A DNA stretch of 64,000 nucleotides from DATBHM01 sp963772375. GTDB lineage: Bacteria > Actinomycetota > UBA4738 > JACQTL01. Numbering within the stretch: position 1 is the first letter of the stretch; every line of letters starts with the position of its first letter. Made by a program: the position numbers and the translations under genes. The stretch covers positions 1,178,001 through 1,242,000 of the forward strand of contig CAVYXG010000005.1 in the NCBI GenBank assembly GCA_963772375.1, written 5' to 3'. Below the pieces are notes generated by a model, which was not told the origin of the DNA, searched no databases, and saw only the letters and a program-made list of their open reading frames with translations. Below, piece after piece: positions 58,320 to 64,000 of the stretch.

Positions 58320-58736
58320 TCACTCGACCACCGTCAGACGCCCACGCAGCCCCAAGCCTCGCAGCGCCTTCCACCGGCGGTCGGTCGTGAGCAGGTGGTC
58401 GGCGTCGAGGTCGATCGCGGTGGCGATGACCAACGCGTCCGGCAGGCGGAGCGTCCGTCGCCCGGAACGCAACTCGGCCGCCCGGCGCGCGATCCCACGA
58501 TCGGTGGGAGCGATCGTGACGCCCAACGCCTCGAGTGCGGCGTCGACCCGCGCAACGGATCTGGACCCCCGCCCCGCCGGCCGCACCAGGATCTCCGCAT
58601 ACGCCGGCGCGGGCATCACGAGGGCGTCTCGGCGGGCCTGAGCCTCGCCGAGTGCGCGGGCGGCCCCGAGATGGTGAGCGTCGTCGGCGTCCAGCCCGGC
58701 GATGACCACGCCGGCATCGAGGACCGTCACGCCCAT
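58320..58736 (-). CDS. PIN-domain ribonuclease toxin
   Basis: 138-residue PIN protein, presumed toxin RNase. Acidic active-site positions are visible: MGVTVLDAGVVIAGLDADD (Asp 7), PAYAEILVR (Glu), LRLPDALVIATA (Asp) and LLTTDRRW (Asp). It overlaps the AbrB-type antitoxin gene by 10 bp and is downstream of it, a usual toxin-antitoxin order. It differs clearly from VapC at 38779, so the two modules are not recent copies. Confidence 0.87.
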   Translation of the reverse strand: MGVTVLDAGVVIAGLDADDAHHLGAARALGEAQARRDALVMPAPAYAEILVRPAGRGSRSVARVDAALEALGVTIAPTDRGIARRAAELRSGRRTLRLPDALVIATAIDLDADHLLTTDRRWKALRGLGLRGRLTVVE

Positions 58737-58978
58737 TCGTCACGAAGCCTGTCGAGATCGAAGTCCTCGTACAGCCCGGTCACGGCGCCGAGGAAGGCGT
58801 CGAGCCCAATGGGCTCACGTTCGAGCACCACCCTGCCCCGCCCTTCTGCCCGCGCCCGAAGGCGATCGCCCGGGCGGAACCCGGCCTCGAGCATGGCGTC
58901 TGCCGGGATGGTGACCTGATGCTTCGAGCTGATCGCGGTCGTGCCGCGTCGCCGTCGATTCTTTACCTCGCGAGTCAT
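58727..58978 (-). CDS. AbrB/MazE-type antitoxin
   Basis: 83-residue protein with an N-terminal SpoVT/AbrB swapped-hairpin DNA-binding domain (AISSKHQVTIPADAMLEAGF ... GDRLRARAEGRGRVVLERE) and a C-terminal toxin-binding tail (IGLDAFLGAVTGLYEDFDLD). It pairs with the overlapping PIN toxin. ATG 58978 is preferred since a -10-like TATTCT ends six bases before it. Confidence 0.87.
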   Translation of the reverse strand: MTREVKNRRRRGTTAISSKHQVTIPADAMLEAGFRPGDRLRARAEGRGRVVLEREPIGLDAFLGAVTGLYEDFDLDRLRDEWA

Positions 58979-58984
58979 GAGCAA

Positions 58985-58990
58985 AGAATA
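58985..58990 (-). promoter_or_regulatory. -10 box of the AbrB/PIN operon, giving a leaderless start
   Basis: TATTCT on the minus strand, six bases before ATG 58978. Transcription would begin at or next to the A of the ATG. No good -35 is seen. Confidence 0.5.
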
Positions 58991-59090
58991 GCACCCCTCG
59001 ATCGCCGGTCGCTTCGATCCCGACATCACGAACGGCACCAATGGCAGCAGGGCCGGTGGTTGGTGGGGGACGCTCCCCTCACCCACCAGT

Positions 59091-59143
59091 CCGGAGCGGA
59101 CGCCGACAGCCTGCTCGGCGACATCGCCGCCTGCATCCGTCGG
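59091..59143 (+). repeat. Remnant similar to the 3' end of the ABC ATPase gene
   Basis: About 42 of 51 bases match 58218-58268, and the frame is kept: SGADADSLLGDIAACIR against [17 protein letters not shown]. The two copies flank the PIN/AbrB module. Otherwise the gap 58979-59275 has no supported gene apart from the AbrB promoter. Confidence 0.5.
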
Positions 59144-59275
59144 GGTGGTGTTCCCCGGAACAGCGGGCGTAGGGTGCGGCGGCGCGCCGGCGTTCCGGTC
59201 CCGCAGCGGTGAGGATATCCTGCTGCCCCCCGGGACCGCGTGGAGGGGCCGGGGCCCGGGACGTGGGAGGTGTCG

Positions 59276-60599
59276 GTGGCGACGATCGGTGAGGTCCTCG
59301 AGGGCTGGCAGGCGGACGGCATCGAGTGGGTGAGGTTCGAGCTCCCGGACATGCACGGGACCTCGCGGTCGAAGACGATCCCGCTCCGCCACGCGGGTTC
59401 GTACGCCGAGCGCGGGCTGAACATGTACGGCGGCGCCAGCGTGCTGGACTCGCGCTCGGATGTGGTGGGCGGGACGCTCTACCACGAGGAACGCAAGTAC
59501 GGCGACCAGCTGCTGTTCCCCGATCCGGACTCGGCGACGGTGGTCCCGTGGGCCGACCGGACGGCCAAGCTCATCTGCGACGCGAAGTGGTACGACGGCT
59601 CGACGCTGGAGGCGACGCCGCGGGCGGTGTTCCGCCGCGTGCTCGACCGGTGCCGGTCGATGGGGTTCGAGCCGGTCATCGGGTTCGAGTACGAGTTCTA
59701 CCTGCTCGACCAGGCCGGGGCGCCACTGTTCGAGGGGTACCACATCTTCAACACCGTCCGGAACGACTGGGTCCCGACCATCGGCCGGATCAACCGGCTG
59801 ATGCCCCAGGCCGGCGTCGACATCATCACCTCGAACTGCGAGTACGCCGGCGCGCAGTGGGAGATCAACTTCGGGCCCGGCCGGGGTCTCGACGGTCCGG
59901 ACCACGCGTTCACGTTCAAGAACGGGGTGAAGGAGATCGCCCGGCAGGACGGGTACACGGCGACGTTCATGTCGAAGCCGTTCTCCGGCGGGGCGGGGAG
60001 CGGCTGCCACACGCACATCTCGCTCGTCCACGTCGACAGCGGCGACAACGTGTTCGGCGACGCCGACGACGCCGACGGCATCACCGACGCGTGCCGGTCG
60101 TTCATCGCCGGGCAGCTCCGCTACGCCAAGGCCGTCGACGCGCTGATCGCGCCGACCGTCAACTGCCATCGCCGCCGCCGCAAGCACACGTTCAGCCCGA
60201 CCAACATCTCGTGGGGGTACGAGGACCGTTCCGCCCTGGTCCGGGTGAAGCGGGGCACGCCGGCGTCGACGCACCTCGAGAACCGCGGCCCGAGCGGCGC
60301 TGTCCAACCCGTACCTGGCGGGCGCCGCGCTGCTGTCGGCGGGGCTGGCCGGGATCGAGCAGAGCCTCACGCCGCCCGAGGCCTCGGGCGACGTCCCGGC
60401 GGAGGAGGATGCCACGCTCGAGCCGCTGCCGACGTCGCTCCCCGAGGCGCTGGCCGCTCTCACGGCCGAGCCGGACACCGAGGAGTTCTTCGGGAAGGAC
60501 TTCCTGACCGCGTACACGACGATGCGGAGCTACGAGCTGTCGCGGTTCGCCGACTCGGTCACCGACTGGGAGCGCGAGGAGTACCTGGAGCTGTTCTGA
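59276..60599 (+). pseudogene. GlnA-like ligase (glutamine synthetase family), single frameshift near the C-terminus
   Basis: A GS-fold ligase of about 441 codons. N-terminus WVRFELPDMHGTSRSKTIPL, then FEPVIGFEYEFYLLD, NCEYAGAQWEINFGPGRGLD, GSGCHTHISLVHV, and FSPTNISWGYEDRSALVRVK. At 60293-60297 (PASTHLENRGPS) one base is missing; the expected LSNPYLAGAALLSAGLAGIE and the C-terminus DSVTDWEREEYLELF follow in the next frame. Conservation beyond the lesion suggests a sequencing indel. GTG 59276 has GGGAGG at five bases. It is more GS-III/FluG-like than the ligase at 49410, so the two are not close paralogues. A FluG-like amidohydrolase lies 2 kb away. Confidence 0.85.
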
Positions 60600-60646
60600 C
60601 GCGAGGTTCATCGGAGCTCGCTGGTTCGATTCGAGGAGGTTCCGGT

Positions 60647-61123
60647 ATGGACGACCAACGCAGGCGTGAGCTGATCACGCAGTACCGGGAGGGTCCGGAC
60701 GTGCTGGAGGAGGCCGTTCGGGGGCTCTCCGACGAGGACCTCGACCGGGCGCCGGCGGACGGGGGCTGGACGGTCCGGGAGGTCGTGCTGCACATGGGCG
60801 ACAGCGAGATGCGGTCGGCGGTCCGGGTTCGCCAGCTGCTGGCCGAGGACGACCCGGTGATCCAGGGCTACGACGAACCGGAATACGCGAGGCGGCTGCG
60901 GTACCGGGATCGCCCCACGGCGTCGTCGCTGTCGGCCGTGCGGGCGTCGCGGGAGTCGACCGCCGAGCTCCTCGACGGGCTGGCCGACGAGGATTGGTCG
61001 CGCTCGGGAACCCACACCGAGAGCGGCCCCGGCTACACGGTCGAACGGTGGCTCGAGATCTACGCCTCCCACGCCCATGATCATGCCGAGCAGATCCGCA
61101 CGGCCGTCACCGGCACGGGCTGA
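60647..61123 (+). CDS. DinB-family metal-binding protein
   Basis: 158-residue four-helix-bundle protein. The DinB/YfiT metal histidines are visible in VVLHMGDSEMRSA and YASHAHDHAEQIR. It has the typical early block GLSDEDLDRAPADGGWTVRE. Some members are mycothiol-dependent transferases, but the chemistry here is unknown. ATG 60647 follows GAGGAGG at seven bases. It is 47 bp downstream of the GlnA-like gene, in the same direction, and converges with the aminotransferase gene (gap 5 bp). Confidence 0.85.
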   Translation: MDDQRRRELITQYREGPDVLEEAVRGLSDEDLDRAPADGGWTVREVVLHMGDSEMRSAVRVRQLLAEDDPVIQGYDEPEYARRLRYRDRPTASSLSAVRASRESTAELLDGLADEDWSRSGTHTESGPGYTVERWLEIYASHAHDHAEQIRTAVTGTG

Positions 61124-61128
61124 CCCGA

Positions 61129-62448
61129 CTACCAGCCGGCGTACGCCGCGACGGCCTCGTCCGGCACCCTGCCCGCCTCGACGTCGCCGATCGCGCGGTC
61201 GAGCGTCGAGAGCGCGAGGTCGACCTCGTCCGGCGAGAGGGTGAGCGGCGGGGTCAGCTCGAGGACGTTCGAGTGGAGTCCCACGTAGAACAGCACCACG
61301 CCCAGCTCGAATGCCCGGAACACGACCTTGGCGGCCGCCACCGTGGCCGGTTCGCGCGACGCCGGATCGGTCACGAGCTCGACGCCGAGCGCCAGCCCCC
61401 GCCCCCGGACGTCCCCCACCAGCGGATGCCGCTCGGCCACCTCGCGAAGCCCCGCCGTGATCGCCGCTCCCGTGTCGGCGGCCCGCGCGGCGAGTTCCTC
61501 CTCCCGCAGGGTCCGGAGCACCGCGCGCCCGGCGCTCGCCGAGACCGGGTTCCCGGCCGTCGTGAGGATGGCGAACGCCGGCGCGACGTCCATGACCGTC
61601 GCCGGCCCCACCACCGCCGACAGCGGGAGCCCGCCGCCCAGGCCCTTGCCGAACGTCACGACGTCGGGTTCGACGGCGTCGGCCTGGAACGCGTGGAGCC
61701 ATCCGGTGCGGCCCATCCCGACCTTGACCTCGTCGCAGACCAGCAGGATGCCGTGGCGACGGCAGCGTTCCTGCAGACCTCGCAGGAACCCGTCGGGCGG
61801 GACGATCATGCCGCCGTCGGCCTGGATCGGCTCGACGAACAGCGCGGCGACCTCCGCCGGGTCGAGTTCCTCCGCCAGCACCCGGTCGAGCTCGGTGAGG
61901 ACTCCGGCGCCCGGATCGGGAAACGGCGGCCGGTACGGATCGGGGTAGGGGAGGAGCGACAGCCGCGATGCCTCCCCGCGCTCCAGGGCCGGGTGGCCTG
62001 ACACGGCCATCGAGCCGACGGTCCCGCCGTGGTACGCGCCCACGAAGGACAGGAACCGCTCCCTCCCGGTCGCGCGCGAGATCGCGCGCACTGCGGCCTC
62101 GTTGGCGTCGGAACCGGAGTGCCCGAACCACACCCGCCGTTCGGCCGAACCGGGCATCGTTGCCAGCAGGTCCTCGGCGAGCGCCACGGCGGGTTCGTTG
62201 ATCGACGAGATGACGCCGGCCGAGGCCATGTTCCGCGCGGCCTCGGCGACGGCCGACACGACCGCCGGGTGTCCGTACCCGAGCCCGGCCGCACCCCACG
62301 ACGCCGACAGGTCGAGCAGCCGCCGGCCGTCCTCGGCGATCAGCCACGACCCCTCGCCGCCGGTGACCGCGAGCGGGAAGAACCGCAGCTTGAGTATGTC
62401 CGCGACGGCCCGGGCGTCGCGTTCGGGCAGCGAACCCGGCTCGGTCAT
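61129..62448 (-). CDS. Class III PLP-dependent aminotransferase
   Basis: 439-residue omega-aminotransferase, the third in the window. Motifs: [38 protein letters not shown], the Asp in [14 protein letters not shown], and Lys in [16 protein letters not shown]. It is divergent from the two operon paralogues (VCDEVKVG against IFDEVVTG), nearer to the 4-aminobutyrate/ornithine-type branch. The ATG overlaps the amidohydrolase stop by 4 bp (62445-62448), so both act together. Confidence 0.92.
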   Translation of the reverse strand: MTEPGSLPERDARAVADILKLRFFPLAVTGGEGSWLIAEDGRRLLDLSASWGAAGLGYGHPAVVSAVAEAARNMASAGVISSINEPAVALAEDLLATMPGSAERRVWFGHSGSDANEAAVRAISRATGRERFLSFVGAYHGGTVGSMAVSGHPALERGEASRLSLLPYPDPYRPPFPDPGAGVLTELDRVLAEELDPAEVAALFVEPIQADGGMIVPPDGFLRGLQERCRRHGILLVCDEVKVGMGRTGWLHAFQADAVEPDVVTFGKGLGGGLPLSAVVGPATVMDVAPAFAILTTAGNPVSASAGRAVLRTLREEELAARAADTGAAITAGLREVAERHPLVGDVRGRGLALGVELVTDPASREPATVAAAKVVFRAFELGVVLFYVGLHSNVLELTPPLTLSPDEVDLALSTLDRAIGDVEAGRVPDEAVAAYAGW

Positions 62449-63581
62449 CCCGACGCGGGCAGCGGGTAGATCCGGCGAGCGTTCCCCCCGGCGACGGCCT
62501 CGGCGATCCGGTCGGCCGTCGCTGCGTCGCAGTGGTCCTGGCCGATCCACCGGTCGAGGATCGCCCGCATCGCCCGGCGGTGGAGCACTGCCCCCAGGTG
62601 GTATCCCTCCGCCACCCCGAACGCATCCGAGGAGAACAGCAGCTTGGAGAACGGCGCGACCTCCATGGCCTCGGCCAGCAGCGTCGCCGACGACGGCCCG
62701 TGGAAATGCAGCGCCGACCCCACGTCGAAGTGCACGTTGGCGAACATCGACGCGAGGTACCCCGCCACGCGATGGAACGGATAGCAGTGCAGCAGCACCA
62801 CGTTCACGCGTTCGGTGGCGAACGAGCGGATCAACCCGGTGAGCAGCGACGGGTTGGTCAGGTGCAGCGTCAGGTCGGGGTCGCCCCATCCGACGTGGAA
62901 CTGGATGGGGAACCCGCGCTCCTTCGCGAGGCGCGCCCCGGTCCAGATCCCGAACCGCAGGAGCACCGGATCGGCGAGTCGGGGCCGCCCGTTCGCCGCC
63001 TGGCGAAGGAACGCTCCGGCGGCGCCGGTCACGTCGAGCCCGCTCGGCGGCTCGGGGTCGAAGTCGAACCCGCCCCGGTACGCGACGATCGTCTTCAGCC
63101 CGACGGCGTCGCGGCACTCGGCCTCCAGGGCCCCGGCGAAGGCTGCGGCGTACGACGCGGCCTCGACGCCCTTCATGGCGACGCGCTCGGCCACGGCCTC
63201 CAGGCGGACGATCTCGTGCACGGGGCGCTCCGACAGCCGGCGCATCCCGTCGAGGTCGTGCAGCTCCTGCGAGCGGTACCCGGTGTCGACCAGCAGCGAC
63301 TCCAGCCCGGCCTCGGCGAGGAACCGCCGCGCCACATCGTCGGCGCCGAGCTCGGTCCGCCGCCGCACGTACTCGTCCGCCGGCGCGAACGGCTCGAGGT
63401 CGAGCACCGGCGCGCACCACCGCCGCACGGCCAACCCGAACGGCGAGTCGAACTGCGTCGTCCCGGCGGGCGGCGGATCGAAGCTCTCCGAGAGCATCCG
63501 TTCGAACGCCGGCCGGTCGAGGTCGTGCGTGACCACGCCGTGGCAGTGATGGTCGACGTACCCGACGTCGTCCACACCCAT
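62445..63581 (-). CDS. FluG-like amidohydrolase
   Basis: 378-residue metal-dependent hydrolase with a TIM-barrel amidohydrolase pattern: N-terminal HxH in YVDHHCHG, His in [16 protein letters not shown], His in [17 protein letters not shown] and Asp in [15 protein letters not shown]. It resembles the N-terminal half of FluG proteins, whose C-terminal half is a glutamine-synthetase domain; here the ligase is a separate gene (59276). Likely hydrolyses an amide, perhaps a gamma-glutamyl or related amine. ATG 63581 is supported by the conserved start; it is the first gene of a two-gene operon and divergent from the M20 peptidase. Confidence 0.85.
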   Translation of the reverse strand: MGVDDVGYVDHHCHGVVTHDLDRPAFERMLSESFDPPPAGTTQFDSPFGLAVRRWCAPVLDLEPFAPADEYVRRRTELGADDVARRFLAEAGLESLLVDTGYRSQELHDLDGMRRLSERPVHEIVRLEAVAERVAMKGVEAASYAAAFAGALEAECRDAVGLKTIVAYRGGFDFDPEPPSGLDVTGAAGAFLRQAANGRPRLADPVLLRFGIWTGARLAKERGFPIQFHVGWGDPDLTLHLTNPSLLTGLIRSFATERVNVVLLHCYPFHRVAGYLASMFANVHFDVGSALHFHGPSSATLLAEAMEVAPFSKLLFSSDAFGVAEGYHLGAVLHRRAMRAILDRWIGQDHCDAATADRIAEAVAGGNARRIYPLPASG

Positions 63582-63655
63582 CGTCGTCCCCCTTCGGTTT
63601 CCCGGGGGAGCGCCACGTCGCCCCCCGGGCTGCGACGGAGCATAGTCTGAGCCAC

Positions 63656-64000
63656 ATGGACATCGGTCCGCTCGCGGAGCATCTCGAAGGCCGGCGCGCG
63701 GCGTTCGTCGAGGCGCTCACGGAGCTGGTGGCGATCGACAGCGGGACGTCGTCACCCGGCGGCGTGAACCGCGTCGCGGACGCGCTCGAACGGCGGTTCC
63801 GCTCGGACGGCTGGGATGTCGAACGCCGCCCCGGTGCCGCCGAGCGCCGCCTCGCCGACGTCCTGATCGCGACGACCACGGGAACCGGGACGCACCGCGT
63901 CCTGCTCGTCTGCCACATGGACACCGTGTTCCCCGACGGAACCGCCGCCGCGCGGCCGTTTCGCGAGGAGGACGGGCGGGGGTTCGGCCCCGGCGTATCG
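63656..64000 (+). CDS. M20-family metallopeptidase (3' partial)
   Basis: The first 115 codons of an M20/ArgE-type zinc peptidase, open to the window end. [20 protein letters not shown] and the metal motif [13 protein letters not shown] (His and Asp) match the glutamate carboxypeptidase/acetylornithine deacetylase branch. It would remove a terminal amino acid or acyl group from a small peptide-like amide. ATG 63656 lies 74 bp from the divergent amidohydrolase start, so the two probably share a control region. Confidence 0.85.
   Translation, partial: MDIGPLAEHLEGRRAAFVEALTELVAIDSGTSSPGGVNRVADALERRFRSDGWDVERRPGAAERRLADVLIATTTGTGTHRVLLVCHMDTVFPDGTAAARPFREEDGRGFGPGVS

Noticed and set aside
59240..61123. 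Single 627-codon frame joining the GlnA-like protein to DinB, as a fusion
   Set aside because: The frame runs through only because of the frameshift at 60295. DinB has its own ribosome site and ATG, and the GlnA C-terminus with stop at 60599 lies in the other frame.

Overview
The window is very GC-rich and densely packed. It has frequent GTG starts, many 4-bp start/stop overlaps, promoters that look leaderless, and families typical of Actinomycetota: WS/DGAT acyltransferase, LLM-class flavin oxidoreductase, TreXYZ, an ECF42 sigma factor with a DGPF partner, and FtsX-type ABC permeases. I read it as a chromosomal contig of an uncultured-type actinobacterium or close relative. The lineage is inference; there is no rRNA or tRNA to anchor it.

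Layout. 1-9.2 kb: a hybrid histidine kinase (5' end outside the window), a wax-ester/DGAT acyltransferase, an alpha/beta hydrolase, a secreted protein, a Ycf46-type AAA ATPase, and a MoaD/ThiS-like domain fused to a BNR/sialidase-like propeller. 9.2-18.7 kb: a YcaQ-like DNA glycosylase, a frameshifted ThDP enzyme with GNAT and DUF4260 neighbours, a zinc alcohol dehydrogenase, a primary-type sigma factor with its own promoter and UUCG terminator, a class A beta-lactamase-like hydrolase preceded by a decayed copy of its own 3' end, a lipoprotein and an MFS transporter. 18.7-25.3 kb: the complete treZ-treX-treY trehalose-from-glycogen operon. 25.4-31.8 kb: a cyclase/ATPase/TPR signalling protein, a permease remnant, and a dimethylglycine/sarcosine dehydrogenase-like enzyme.

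31.8-41 kb is the accessory-looking zone. It has IS-end-like repeats, a truncated GH130 relic, several small zinc-ribbon or HTH-like proteins, a groES-groEL operon led by three small unknown genes, a beta-propeller secreted protein, a VapBC module, small lipoproteins and clustered short repeats.

41-64 kb is dominated by enzymes that fit gamma-glutamylated amine (polyamine-like) catabolism: a PuuD-like gamma-glutamyl hydrolase, an APC permease, an aldehyde dehydrogenase, two GlnA-like ligases, three class III aminotransferases, a class I glutamine amidotransferase, a FluG-like amidohydrolase and an M20 peptidase. Interspersed are a DGPF/ECF42 pair, a MaoC hydratase, a PadR/FtsX/LolD-type export operon and a PIN/AbrB toxin-antitoxin pair.

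Several otherwise well-conserved genes carry frameshifts (near 11.64, 42.5-42.7, 43.2-43.9, 45.89, 48.84-48.89 and 60.29 kb). Because the protein sequence stays conserved on both sides of most of them, uncorrected indels in the assembly are as likely as true gene decay. No CRISPR array, rRNA, convincing tRNA or intact insertion sequence was seen.
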